Origin: Cordilura impudica
Lineage: Eukaryota; Arthropoda; Insecta; Diptera; Scathophagidae
Direction of reading: 5' to 3'
NCBI GenBank assembly: GCA_963682025.1
Contig: OY821517.1
Coordinates: forward strand, 103,270,412-103,334,411
Length of the DNA: 64,000 nt
Shown: piece after piece, positions 1 through 10,140 of the stretch
Position numbering within the stretch: the stretch's first letter is position 1
How the letters are laid out: every line of letters begins with the position of its first letter
The notes under the pieces: generated by a model
Told to the model about the DNA's origin: nothing
Databases searched by the model: none
The model's input: the letters and a program-made list of their open reading frames with translations, nothing else
Translations under genes and position numbers: made by a program

Positions 1-298
1 TAATGGCTTGTATGGCTGCGCTATAGTGATCTTGATATTTCGAAAATTTATTAACATAAAAACCTGAAGTATCGCTGCATCCATCTAATCCAATTACTTT
101 ACCTGTAGACCGTTATCATCCTAAAGTAAATTTACTTATTTTGCTTCCATTCAATTTGCCAATTAAGAATCCTGTGCATAATCAGAAAGAAAATGTTTAT
201 TGCTTTTCGAAAAATGATTATACAAAATTGAATGCTCTATTATCCGATATTGACCGCAGTGATATCCTTTCATCTACTGATTATGATGAGATAACACG

Positions 299-1745
299 TT
301 GAACGCATGTATATCTGTAACGGTTCCTATGATTTCAACCCGTAAAAGAATGGGTCCACCATGGAATAATAATTATTTGGCTAAATTAAAAAATAGAAAG
401 AATAAAGTGTATAAAAATATCGAAAGATCTGGTTCCCCTTCTGATTTTACCAAGTATTTAATTGCTAGATCAGAATACGATATTGAAAACAAAAGGGCTT
501 ACAATAACTTATTAACTCGTATGAAACATAATTTAAAGAGGAATCCAAAATCATTTAACAATTTTTTTAATTCTAAATGTCGATAACGTGAATATACTAA
601 TTCTTTAAAATTTGGATCGATTTCAGCTGATGATGATTTATCAATCAGTAGTGTTTTTGCCACAACATATTGAATACAAAATTTTGATCAATCCGTACAA
701 TAGCCTGTTGAAATTTCCAAAGCTTCTTCGATAGTAAATGTAAATTTCCTTAACAACATCACTGTTTTGAGTAACATGAAAACATTGAAATATTTTTTTT
801 TTTATCTTGGTCTTGAAGGAATACCAAATAATTTCCTTAAGCACTGTGCTGACTCGCTGTCCTTTCACGAACAATAATTTTTAATCAGTCCTTGCGTACA
901 GGATATTTACGTTCTCTATGGAGGGAATCTTATATCAGCCCTTTACATAAATCAGGCAATAAGGTCAATATATCTAACAACAGGGGCATCGCAAAATTGG
1001 GTGCAATCCGCAAACTTTTAGAAAAAATTATAACAGACTCATTATCTCATCACGTAGCATCCATACTTTCTCCATATCAACACGGCTTTCGTAAATCTCG
1101 TTCTAAAATCACCAAAGTTCTGGAACTCACTAAAATTGTAAATGACAGATTTAGAGATCGTATGCAAACTGATGTAATTTACACCGACTTTAGTAAAGCC
1201 TTTGTTAAGGCGCATCATGATTTATTATTATACAAGCTGAATTCTATGGGTTTCAGTAATTCTTTAGTTTTCTGGTTAAAATGTTATTTAACGAACAGAT
1301 TTCAGAGGGTTAAATTTAGAAAAGCTGTCTCTAAAAAAATCGAAGTGTTTTCTGGTGTTCCACAAGGAAGTAATCTTGGTCCAGTACTTTTTACTTTATT
1401 TATCAATGAACTCCCTTCTGTTATTCAACACTCTAAAATTCTCTTATACGCTGTTGATGTCAAATTATTTTCCTTCCTTCAAAATTACTTTCAACAATTT
1501 TTTCTGCAATCAGATTTAAATAAAATGCAAGCATATTTCCTTTTATAGGTGTAATAATATACATACTACTTATTTTGTGAATGAAAGTGAATTGGAATCC
1601 GTTGATACATTCTCAGATCTTGGCATTTTATTAGATCATAGATTAAACTTTCGTCCGCATTTATCCTCAGCAATAAAAAAAGCTTTTGGCATTCTTGGAT
1701 TTATAAAGCGATGGAGTAAAGAATCCATATGTAACCAGACAGCTA
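299..1745 (+). pseudogene. Reverse transcriptase of the first non-LTR element, part 1
   Basis: Broken pol gene. The 95-residue piece at 299-586 (PPWNNNYLAKLKNRKNK, then SEYDIENKRAYNNLLTRM and NPKSFNNFFNSK) matches the basic linker that precedes RT in jockey-type elements. The piece at 892-1548 holds RT motif A (YTDFSKAF), motif B (GVPQGSNLGPVLFTLFINE) and motif C. Motif C reads YAVD where an active enzyme has YADD, so a catalytic aspartate is lost. Frame breaks lie around 590-890 and 1548-1577. The stretch 1577-1745 carries the conserved post-RT segment with VDTFSDLGILLDHRLNF. The gene is interrupted at 1745 by a mariner and resumes near 3009. Confidence 0.8.
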
Positions 1746-3006
1746 AAGGGTCCGCCAAATAACTTTTTTTTTGGAAATGCTATAAAAAAAAAAATACTGA
1801 ATATTATCTCAAATTTCTTTTTTTATTTGAAGGTACAATCCTTCCGGTTAATAATGGAAAAAAAATTCATTCAAATGGCTGCCTCGGCAGGCCGTGCAGT
1901 AGCATACACAATCGGTCCAATTTTTAAGCACATTATCGATTGTGTGCAGCTGTATTTCACCAATGGCTACACGAATATTGTCCTTTAAAACATCAGTTGT
2001 CTCTGGCTTGTTAGCGTAACACTTATCTTTGAGGGCCAACCCACAAATAATAGTCCAACGGTGTCAAAATGCAGCTCCGGGGTGGCCAAACGACATCAGC
2101 TCTGCGGCTGATAATGCGATCTTCAAAAGCAGGGCGCAAAACATCGAGTGTAACTACGGCTGTGTCGCACGTAGCGCCGTCCTGTTGAAACCAAATGTTG
2201 CCAGTATCCTCCGACAACGATCGCCATTGACTGTAACGGCCACTCCTTGCTCATTTTCGAAGAAAAATGGCCCAATTATGCCTCTGGACCAAAATCCGCA
2301 CCAAACAGTGACTCGTTTTTGGTGTATCGGCTTTTCAATGTATGCGTGCGGGTTTTCTGTGCCCCACATGCGACAATTTTGCTTGTTTACATACCCGCCA
2401 AGATCAAAATGAGCTTCATCTGAAAAGATGATTTTTTTTGCAAAATCGGCATCTTCTATATGTCGATCGCAGGCCCACTTAGCGAAGCGAAAACGCATTG
2501 GATGGTCAGTTGGCTTCAACTCCTGAACCAATTGGACTTTGTATGGCGTCACACCAAGGTCTTTATGTAAAATTCGTCTCAATGATGACTCCGAAATGTT
2601 CAATTCTTGAGAACGACGGTGAATTAATGTTGATGGCGCTTCACGCAGACTTTCTGCCACAGCAGCAATATTCTCGGGTGTACGCACTGTTTTTGGCTTT
2701 TCGCGCTTTGGTTTATCGATGAGGATGCCAGTTTCCTTCACTCTTTCACAAGATAACGAACATGCGGAGCTGGCAGTGCTTCTCTTCTTCCAAAATCCGT
2801 ACGAAATTTTCGCACACATTCTGCAACATTACCATGATTTTCAAAGTAATGTCGCAATATTTCCCAGCGTTGTTCAAGCGTATACACAACCATATTCGTT
2901 CAGCGGAAGGATAAAACTAATTATCTGTCAAATCAGACATGCACTAAGTGTCACTATTCATGCAATAAGCACTAGTTGAAAAAAAAATGTTAGATGGCGG
3001 ACCCTT
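1746..3006 (-). mobile_element. Mariner element, 1261 bp, inserted in the non-LTR element
   Basis: Terminal inverted repeats start AAGGGTCCGCCA at both ends (1746 and, reversed, 3006) and continue into T/A-rich sequence. A TA dinucleotide flanks each end (1744-1745 and 3007-3008), the target duplication expected of Tc1/mariner elements. The transposase is on the minus strand. The length fits a full mariner. The host retrotransposon reading frame stops at the left junction and resumes right after the right one. Confidence 0.9.
1848..2893 (-). pseudogene. Mariner transposase, frameshifted
   Basis: Decayed transposase of the surrounding mariner. On the minus strand from about 2893 the N-terminal helix-turn-helix region is visible (YTLEQRWEILRHYFENHG), followed in another frame by the domain at 2819-2154 with HKDLGVTPYKVQLVQELKP and the first catalytic motif IIFSDEAHFDLGG. 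The piece 2217-2023 has the second motif (WFQQDGAT), and 2039-1848 carries the C-terminus. The position of the third catalytic aspartate, in the segment PPRSCILTPLDYYLW, reads Ile. Together with at least three frame changes this rules out activity. The spacing between the second and third acidic positions is 36 residues, longer than in Mos1-type mariners. Confidence 0.85.
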
Positions 3007-3284
3007 TATATACATCCCTGGTTCGTTCTATCCTGGAATATGGTTCTATACTATGGGATCCGTGTTACATTATTCATATAAATTTCTTCGACTCTGCCCA
3101 GAAACAATTTCTTTTATTCTGCCTTCGTGGACTTGGTTGGAACTCCCGTGCTTTACCCTATTATGAATCCAGATTTGCTCTAATCAAGTTACCGACACCA
3201 AAAAGTCGTAGAGCAATGCTAAGTATTTCCTTTTTAGTCAGTTTATTCCATGGCGACATTGACTCCAATTACTTCTTAAGTTGA
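2994..3284 (+). pseudogene. Reverse transcriptase of the first non-LTR element, part 2 (C-terminus)
   Basis: C-terminal continuation of the pol fragment that ends at 1745. The segment LYTSLVRSILEYGSILWDP is the conserved post-RT motif of jockey-like elements (R.ILEYG...W.P). It is followed by QKQFLLFCLRGLGW and LIKLPTPKSRRAMLSISFL, also typical of this region. The first residues of the open frame (up to about 3006) derive from the mariner terminus, so the real homology begins at about 3009. The frame is slightly out of register across the insertion, consistent with later small deletions. Confidence 0.75.
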
Positions 3285-3642
3285 ATTCAAATTAATATAC
3301 CATCGAAACTTTAGGTTCTTAAATAATATTTTTTAACTTTGCTAATAATGATCCATTTCGCCGGTTGTGTAAGCAATTTAATGGAATTTACCACATCATA
3401 GATTGTCCGAAAATAAATAATCTTTGAAACGTGAAATTATTCCATATCAAAATAATTAAACCGTCATTACTTTATTTGCTATATATGTATTTTATAGACT
3501 AATTATATTAGTCTGTAAGGACATTTGTAATTCCATAGACTTTAAATAAATAAAAATAAAAAAAAATAAAAAATTTAATTCAAATTCAAAAATTGCGCCT
3601 CTCAAGAAATATTTTGTGGACAGGTGCATGTTTAACACGTCG

Positions 3643-3677
3643 CACTGTGGCTCAAATTTTGATTTCATTGGCCAAAA
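3643..3677 (+). repeat. Transib left terminal inverted repeat
   Basis: Left TIR. It begins with the heptamer CACTGTG, and at positions 31-35 it has CAAAA after a 23-nt spacer, resembling the layout of a 23-type recombination signal. The TSD copy CGTCG is immediately outside, at 3638-3642. Confidence 0.85.
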
Positions 3678-4715
3678 GTCAAATTTTTTTTTGTCATCGA
3701 TTTTTAAAATTTTTACTCCTTTTTGTAGCTTATATATCCAGATTAAGGTAGCCAAAAAATTAGGTTAAACTATTGATAATTGTGGGCGTGGCATGCTGTC
3801 AAACTCAACTGTTTTTTTTTAATTCAGCAAAAGGTGTTTTTTTTTGTTTTTTATCAAAAATAAATGGTTACTACTCGCAAGCTATCATCGATATTGGCCT
3901 GCGGTCTTTTTTATAATGTTAGTAGGATTATAGTCTTTAGTTTTTGTAAGTAGTCACAGTTCTAACGTTTGATATTAGGGGCGTTATAAAATATTTATGA
4001 AACCACTATATTTTTCTCAAATTTAAACTTTAGTGGAATAGAACTTCTAAAGGAAGTAAGGGAACAAGAAACGTATACCACCCGGAGAAAGGCGAATGTA
4101 TCCTGTTTAACCCTATATATACTTTTGCACCCCCCACGAGCCCCCGGTAGAACACTTTTTTCATTTTAATGAAATTAATCTAAAAAAATTACTCTAAAAA
4201 AAATTTTGTTTTTTTACTTTAGACTACGTAAAAGTAAAATAATTAAATAAAATACCTGCGAAAGGGTTTATTGGCTTTGTTTTGATCAGCAAAAAAATAA
4301 GTCATAAAATGATCACAATAGGTTCTACAGTAAACAAATGATCTCTTTCTTAATTTACCTGTTGTCAAATTTAAGGCTCAACCAAAGTCATAAACAATTT
4401 TATAAGTTTGTCAATAATCGCGGCACTAAACCACTAAAGATAAAAAACCACCCCATATTGGCGAGAAACTAATTAGTTTTACCTGATATTGAAGTCTGGA
4501 TAACAAGTGCAGTTTTGTTCAATTTAAGTACTACCTGCTATGAAATTAAAGATCAATGTGTGAATAACATGTACCTAAAAATGTATAAAATGACGGATTC
4601 TATAAGGGATTACTCAATAATAAGTTAATACTTCAAGTGTACGGACGTATATTCGCAAGTGATAAAAAGTGATAAAAAAGTGATAACAGACGCAAATAAA
4701 AATATTGAGAAAAAT

Positions 4716-6737
4716 ATGGAGAACTTTAGTTATAAAGAACTGGCCGAAGAGTATTTTCGAAACAAAAACCAGGAAGATGTTCTTAGTTACGTTAAAATAA
4801 AATTAAACTTAAATTCGTCTAGTACCGAAATACAAGAGCAATTATCTAATTTCGTCAAAGTACTAAAAAAACGATTGGAAGAAGTTAACTACTGTAAACA
4901 AAAGTTTTATAATAAAAGTGCAAACTGGTTAGAAGGCCAACTTAATGTTGGTGGAGAAACAGCAAAGCTAGATAAGGCTGGAAGACCACGCAAATCATTG
5001 GACAACTGCAGCGATAGATCTAAGAGGCGGAAACTTAAAAATTTTAACGAGGAAATTGGTTCTACAAATATAAAAGAATCTTTTCTACATCAATTACGAG
5101 CACAAAACCAATTAACAAAAGTGGATATCATTGAAAAAACTTGTAATGCTAGTCCAGTGAGAACAAAGCGAATTCTAAAAAGTATACCAACTCCGAGCGA
5201 TGCAAAACAGTTCACAAATGAGGAGGCATTAGCATTATTTCTGGATTTGAAATTAACAAAACATCAATATATTCAGCTCAGATTGCGTGCGATTGAAAAA
5301 GGCTCAAATATGTATCCAGCATATCATCACATAACAGCTGCTAAAATAGACTGTTTGCCATCAAAGGACACTATTACAATCACACCAATTTCGGCAGAAG
5401 TACAACTACAATCTTTACTTGATCACACAGCCAAACGCTTGCTACAATCAATAACAGGAACTGAGTTAAAGAAATATGGAAACACAAAGTTAATTCTATT
5501 TTGTAAATGGGGATGTGATGGTTCTTCGGGACAAAAACAATACAAACAAGTTGTATGTGAAAATATTTCGGACTCAGATATGTTCATGGTATCATTTGTA
5601 CCATTGCGATTGAAAAAGATTTTGGAAGATTCGGAGCCTTCGAGTAGTACAACGCAAACAATGGATATTTGGAAAAATGAGACACCATCTTCTACGAAAT
5701 ACTGCAGGCCAATCAAATTTGAATTCAAAAAAGAAAGTCATGATGCCATTAACAAAGAAGTTAGTGATATCAAGGCCCAAATAGCAACACTACAGCCATT
5801 ACAATTACAGTTAGATGGGCAGCAAATTGAAGTAAGCTACCAATTAGTGCTGACAATGATAGATGGAAAAGTAGGTCAGGCTTTGACTAACACGAAGGCT
5901 GCATCCAGCTGCATTATATGCCAAGCAACATCAAGCCAATTAAACCAAGTCCCGACAAAATCATTCGATAATACCGATGCCTTCGAATTTGGATTATCAC
6001 CACTACATGCAAGAATACGACTTATGGAACACATACTAAAAATCAGTTATGATTTGGATTTCGGGCCTTCAGGATCAATAAGAAACAACGAAACCAACAA
6101 AGAGTTAAGAAGTTCAAAAAAGAAACATGTTCAAGATGAATATCGCAAATTTGGATTGATTATAGATCAGCCAAAACAAGGGTCAGGCAATACAAATGAT
6201 GGCAATACCGCAAGAAGATTCTTTTCAGATCCAGAAACAGCATCTGAAATAACAGGAGTGGATTTAAACCTTATTTTCAGATTTAAAATAATCCTAGAAG
6301 TACTTGCGTGCAATGAAGAAATTGACTCTAGAAAATTTGGAGATTATGCTAAGGAAACTGCAAAAGTATATACAACCAACTACCCATGGAGAAATATGTC
6401 TGCAACAGTCCACAAAATCCTTTATCATGGAGAAGATGTCATTAAATATCATTTGGTGCCACTTGGAGATCTATCAGAGGAGGCTCAGGAAAAAAGGAAC
6501 AAGGATTACAGATTTTATAGACAGCACAATACTAGAAAAATGTCACGAAATTCCACAAATGAAGATCTATTTAATATATTATTGGCAACGTCAGATCCGT
6601 TCATCTCCAGTATTCGAAATCAATGGAAAGTGGAACATCGGGATTTAGATGAAGAAGCCAAAAAACTACTAAAGAACAGAAATAGCACAGAACAAAATAT
6701 GGAATATTTGCAATCAATATTTGAGTCTAATGAATAA
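4716..6737 (+). CDS. Transib transposase (RAG1-like), intact frame
   Basis: Predicted 673-residue DDE transposase that would cut and paste the surrounding Transib. I start at the first ATG (4716, MENFSYKELAEEYF); the open frame extends 19 codons further upstream to a GTG at 4659, which is not a normal eukaryotic start. By alignment with RAG1 and Transib, the catalytic residues are Asp268 (in KWGCDGSSG), Asp383 (in MIDGKVGQ) and Glu592 (in SEEAQEKRNK). The zinc ligands are Cys399 and Cys402 (CIIC) plus His566 and His571 (HKILYH). These mirror RAG1 D600, D708, E962, C727, C730, H937 and H942. A basic stretch at about residues 75-125 (KAGRPRKSL, RSKRRKLK) may aid DNA binding or nuclear entry. 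There is no internal stop or frameshift. Transib, not RAG1 itself, because of the TIRs, TSD and single ORF. Activity is inferred, not shown. Confidence 0.92.
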   Translation: MENFSYKELAEEYFRNKNQEDVLSYVKIKLNLNSSSTEIQEQLSNFVKVLKKRLEEVNYCKQKFYNKSANWLEGQLNVGGETAKLDKAGRPRKSLDNCSDRSKRRKLKNFNEEIGSTNIKESFLHQLRAQNQLTKVDIIEKTCNASPVRTKRILKSIPTPSDAKQFTNEEALALFLDLKLTKHQYIQLRLRAIEKGSNMYPAYHHITAAKIDCLPSKDTITITPISAEVQLQSLLDHTAKRLLQSITGTELKKYGNTKLILFCKWGCDGSSGQKQYKQVVCENISDSDMFMVSFVPLRLKKILEDSEPSSSTTQTMDIWKNETPSSTKYCRPIKFEFKKESHDAINKEVSDIKAQIATLQPLQLQLDGQQIEVSYQLVLTMIDGKVGQALTNTKAASSCIICQATSSQLNQVPTKSFDNTDAFEFGLSPLHARIRLMEHILKISYDLDFGPSGSIRNNETNKELRSSKKKHVQDEYRKFGLIIDQPKQGSGNTNDGNTARRFFSDPETASEITGVDLNLIFRFKIILEVLACNEEIDSRKFGDYAKETAKVYTTNYPWRNMSATVHKILYHGEDVIKYHLVPLGDLSEEAQEKRNKDYRFYRQHNTRKMSRNSTNEDLFNILLATSDPFISSIRNQWKVEHRDLDEEAKKLLKNRNSTEQNMEYLQSIFESNE

Positions 6738-7139
6738 TAATTATAATTGCCTTTCATTGTTATTTAAGTACGAAAAACATAGTATTAGTAAAAAATAATA
6801 ATAAACAGAACCTACCATTGTTACAAATGCTATTTAAATCTATTGCAGTTTTTATTCTTAAAAGGTTTCCCACATATGAATGCAATGTTTTAATAGATAA
6901 GAAAGATTCAAAAAATAAGAACCCATATTTTCATATCAAAATTAAAAAAAAAATTAGAATCATTGCGCTAATGTTTAGCAGATTTATTTAGCTAGTGTAA
7001 CAAATTAGGCAGCAAACACTAATAAATTTTTCTGTAGTAATAATAATATTCCTTGAGTGTAAGCAAATTGCAAATTTGATAGCAAACATTTTTAATTTTT
7101 TAGTAATACTAGTTAAATTTCTAGTGAATTTTACTATTT

Positions 7140-7196
7140 TGTTGCGTGTAAAAATTTTTTTGAGTGTAAAAATTTTTTTGAGTGTAAGCATTAAAA
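7140..7196 (+). repeat. Short tandem repeat in the Transib 3' region
   Basis: Two to three copies of a roughly 20-bp unit of the form GTGTAAAAATTTTTTTGA lie between the transposase stop and the right TIR. Related GAGTGTAAGCA motifs occur nearby. No function is evident. Confidence 0.6.
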
Positions 7197-7455
7197 AAAT
7201 TTCATTATTACAAAAAATGTTTATAATAATTATTTAACTCCAAATATGACACTTTCTAATAAATAAAAATAAATAAAAAAAAACATATATCACGCTAAAA
7301 GTTAAAAAAAATCAAAAGTTAAACTTTGACCTAGAATTCCTTAAAAAGTACTCAATCAATTTAAATGAAATTCACACTGAGTCAAGATCAACTATCTATC
7401 TATCTACTAAAAAAAACAGTACTAAAATATTTTGATCGGTTCAAAAGTTACAGAA

Positions 7456-7490
7456 TTTTGGCCAATGAAAAATGATTTTCAGCCACTGTG
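7456..7490 (-). repeat. Transib right terminal inverted repeat
   Basis: Right TIR, read on the minus strand from 7490. It starts with CACAGTG, identical to the V(D)J signal heptamer consensus, and shares the block TTTCATTGGCCAAAA with the left TIR at the same distance from the end. The TSD copy CGTCG follows at 7491-7495. Confidence 0.85.
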
Positions 7491-7495
7491 CGTCG

Positions 7496-8510
7496 CACAG
7501 TGGACCATTTGACGAGAAGGCGGTCAAAAATCTATAACTTTTGATTATATTGGAATTATGATATGCGGTTGTTTGGTAGGTGAGACTTTAGTCTTTAAGT
7601 TTTGCTATAAAACGTAATTCTCGACCGAAAATAAAAAAAGTTACGGAGGGTTTAAAATACATTTTCATTTGTAGTTGTATTTTAGTACAAAAGTGAAGTG
7701 TTAAAAGGTAAAAAAAAGGTTTTTTTTTTAATATAATGTCTTATTTTTTCAGTTAATTTTACAACTTATACTTTTTAACAATTTTTTTAATTAATTTTTT
7801 CAGAAAATGCCAAACTTTGGCCCCCGTAAACTTTTTAATCCTAATGTGCACAAGGGCCAAAAGTTTTTTTTTTTTTAAAGATCCCGAGTTAAAATATAAT
7901 TTATTAAGCAGCGAAGGTAAAAGTTACCTTATATTTGTTCAAGATAGAGAAGTTTCAATGAAAAACTCGTATTTTTTTGCTTTAGTTAAATTTTTTTTTA
8001 TTGTATTTTTAAATATTTCTATATCAATTTTTATGGTAAAGTTATGAAATATACCAATTTTTATTGTAAATTTACAAAATATATAAATTTTTAAATCAAG
8101 AAAATTTTTTAACTATATAAAAAAAAGTGTAACTTATTGTTTGTGTAATGAAAAACTACTTTAAATAAAACAATATTAGTAAATATTTCTTCTAAATAGC
8201 CTTGATTTTCATCTTCTAGAAGTTGTTTAGCTTCTTTGTCTAATTCAATAGAGGTAGTTTTCCATTTTTGTCGAATGTTGGACATATATGGATTTGAAGT
8301 GCACAACAAAATGGTGATAAGGTCTTCATTAGTGCAACATCTGGACATTTTCCTTGTGTTGTGCTCGCGAAAGAATCTGTAGTCTTTGTTCCTTTTTTCT
8401 TGCGCTTCTTCAGATAGATCTCCTATTGGTAGCATATTGTTTTGAATTATTTGTTCCCCATGGTACAAAATTTTTATCAGAAAGTGATTTTGAGTCGATC
8501 CGTATAACAA
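7496..8510 (-). mobile_element. Second Transib, 5'-truncated, sharing a target site with the first
   Basis: Its 3' terminus begins CACAGTGGACC at 7496, directly after the CGTCG that also flanks the intact Transib. At about position 29 from the end it has TCAAAAATC, again signal-like. A transposase C-terminus lies about 0.6 kb inside on the minus strand, matching the layout of the intact copy (0.75 kb between stop and terminus). The rest of the transposase and the 5' end are missing beyond about 8500. The TIR interior and coding sequence differ from the intact element, so this is a related but distinct Transib family. Confidence 0.75.
8109..8500 (-). pseudogene. Transib transposase C-terminal fragment
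   Basis: About 120 residues homologous to the last part of the intact transposase at 4716-6737. KILYHGEQII contains the second zinc His, and GDLSEEAQEKRNKDYRF contains the catalytic Glu block. NTRKMSR, TNEDLITILLCTSNPYMSNIR and the acidic tail ELDKEAKQLLEDE also align. Residues upstream of about KILYHG in this open frame do not align and are unrelated flanking sequence. The two catalytic Asp motifs are absent. Amino-acid identity with the intact copy is high in this block but the DNA is clearly different, so it is not a simple duplication. Confidence 0.85.
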
Positions 8511-9415
8511 AATATCCAATGTTTTTGGTAGTAACAAACATTAGGGCAAACTCATTATAGGAGTGCAAGATATTTTTGATGGCTTTTGATGGGCAGGAGT
8601 TATGCTCTATTAAGTGGGATATTTTCAGGAAGTTTGGACTTTTTTAAAAATTTTTTTTTTTAATTTCTAAACGACTCAGTGACTTTACATATCTGACAAT
8701 AGTAGCTTAAAAATTACAAAATTATACTCTATTTTAAAATCTTTTAAAACAGAAAAGTTACAGAGAAATTTCCAATTTTAGCGAAATACTGAGAAAGTCC
8801 ATTTTCGAAGACGCTGTTCGTTGTGATGTAGTGTAAACTTTTTGTCTCCCAATGTTTACTGGAATTTACTTTCAAATGAATAATATAACCTTAAAATCGG
8901 TAACCATAAAAAAATGGTTTTTGGCCTCATATATATATCATATGTCATATTCATATCATATGGCATAAAAGAGAACGCTTTATAAGGTTCCTGTCAAAGC
9001 TCTACCATACAAATATGGATTGTTTGGCTACTCTTCTAATCCGCGGTTTTTTGTAGTTGGAAACTGTTCAGTAAAATCTACTTTATAACTTTTGTTCTAT
9101 TAAACTAATTTATTACGTTTGAGTTGCAGCGATTTCTTTGGCGCTTATTTGCAATCGTATCGAAACTATAAGGCATTCTCTTAGAGATGCTTGAAAATAA
9201 ATAATATTATAATTTGCCAAAAATTTTAAAGTTTAGTTATAATTAAATTTATTTGTTTTCAAATTCGTGGAACAGTGTTTTCTACCGAAGCAAATGTTAA
9301 AATTGAAGGTCTATGTTATGCCTTATTCTAGAAAAATTGACTCAATATTAGACTCAGTATACAAAAAATGCTTTTTTAGAATCTGACGTTTGAAATATTA
9401 TTTTTTGATAAAAGT
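8511..9415. other. No recognisable gene
   Basis: AT-rich sequence between the truncated Transib and a Tc1 remnant. I see no coding frame of note and no terminal repeats. An ATATATCATATG-type simple stretch lies near 8930-8965. Confidence 0.5.
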
Positions 9416-9765
9416 TCCAATAAGCAGATGAAAATAAATTTAATTTGTATGGATCAGAAGGATCTCGATGCTACTGAACTGATTTTAGAAAGAATGCGCA
9501 TATATCTTTGAAGAGCAGCTTTGTTGGCGGTTGTGTCCTGACATGGGTTACTGCACACGCCAAAAGAAGCGATATCATATTTTTATTCAGTATAGAAATA
9601 TTTTTGAAAATGTGACCTGAAACCCAATGGGAACATCCGATGAATACTGAATAGATGTGTTTAAGCCAAAGAACGCTATTTTACGGCAGAAGAACAAGAT
9701 CAAACCAAAGATTTTATAACGGCAATTCAACTCAATACCAAAGCGATTATTTGCTCAATACCAAG
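9416..9765 (+). pseudogene. Degraded Tc1-like transposase fragment
   Basis: Broken frames translate to NKFNLYGSEGSRCY, then SSFVGGCVLTWVTAHAKRS and later ILRQKNKIKP with stops between. These resemble Tc1 transposase: the segment after the first catalytic Asp (KFNLFGSDG), the GGGSVMVWG block and the C-terminal arm. There is no intact catalytic motif and I cannot see TIRs, so the limits are approximate. Confidence 0.5.
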
Positions 9766-9774
9766 TAAAAGTGT

Positions 9775-10140
9775 TAGATTCGGCTATGCCGAATCTTTGA
9801 TCTCTCTACCTAGGGTTTACGTTTACATTGATATCTGGACTTATTGCTCTTTTATAAGAAATGTAAAAATATTTTGATAAAGCGAAATTTCGATTAACAT
9901 AATAGTATATTACATATTAAAATGGCATTTTTTTTCTGGCCATATCTTGGCACAGTGATTCCCGATTTATCCTATTTTAATTACCAACCTCCTAGAAATA
10001 CTAAAATCCAATATCGTGAATGAGCGTTATTTCAAAAGACAGACAGACATATATAATAGTTGCACATCCCTATATGGATTCGAGTTGTTATAGGGATCAG
10101 GAATGTATATTTCATATGGTGTAATGAACAATTAATATTA
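9775..10140. repeat. Helitron-associated-type repeat, a different subfamily
   Basis: Begins with a short hairpin (ATTCGGC tat GCCGAAT, about 9779-9795). It later carries a CAGACAGACATATA stretch and TATAGGGATCAGGAATGTATATTT. The combination of end hairpin and CAGA/GTCC-like microsatellite parallels the GTCC repeats elsewhere in the window, but the sequence differs. Limits are approximate. Confidence 0.4.

Larger units (their letters stand above)
1..3580 (+). mobile_element. Jockey-group non-LTR retrotransposon, degraded, split by a mariner
   Basis: Remnant of a non-LTR retrotransposon that probably begins left of the window. Pieces of one polyprotein appear in order: the basic linker between endonuclease and reverse transcriptase (299-586), the RT core (892-1548), the post-RT part (1577-1745), and after the mariner insertion the C-terminal part (about 3009-3281). 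An A-rich stretch at about 3541-3577 looks like the 3' tail. The pieces lie in different frames with stops between them, so the copy is dead. I assign the jockey/CR1 side of non-LTR elements from the RT motifs; the exact clade is not certain. Confidence 0.8.
3643..7490 (+). mobile_element. Complete Transib DNA transposon, 3848 bp
   Basis: Element with matching ends and an open transposase gene. The left end starts CACTGTGGCTC at 3643. The right end, read inward on the minus strand from 7490, starts CACAGTGGCTG. Both ends then share the block TTTCATTGGCCAAAA at the same offset (positions 21-35 from each terminus), giving TIRs of about 35 bp with a variable middle. It is flanked by a perfect 5-bp duplication CGTCG (3638-3642 and 7491-7495), which fits the known 5-bp GC-rich Transib target CGNCG. 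About 1.07 kb lies before the transposase and 0.75 kb after it. It sits just downstream of the dead retrotransposon's tail. Confidence 0.93.

Noticed and set aside
4659..4715. Upstream extension of the Transib transposase frame to a GTG
   Set aside because: GTG is not a usual start in animals; the first ATG is at 4716 and nothing upstream resembles conserved transposase sequence.
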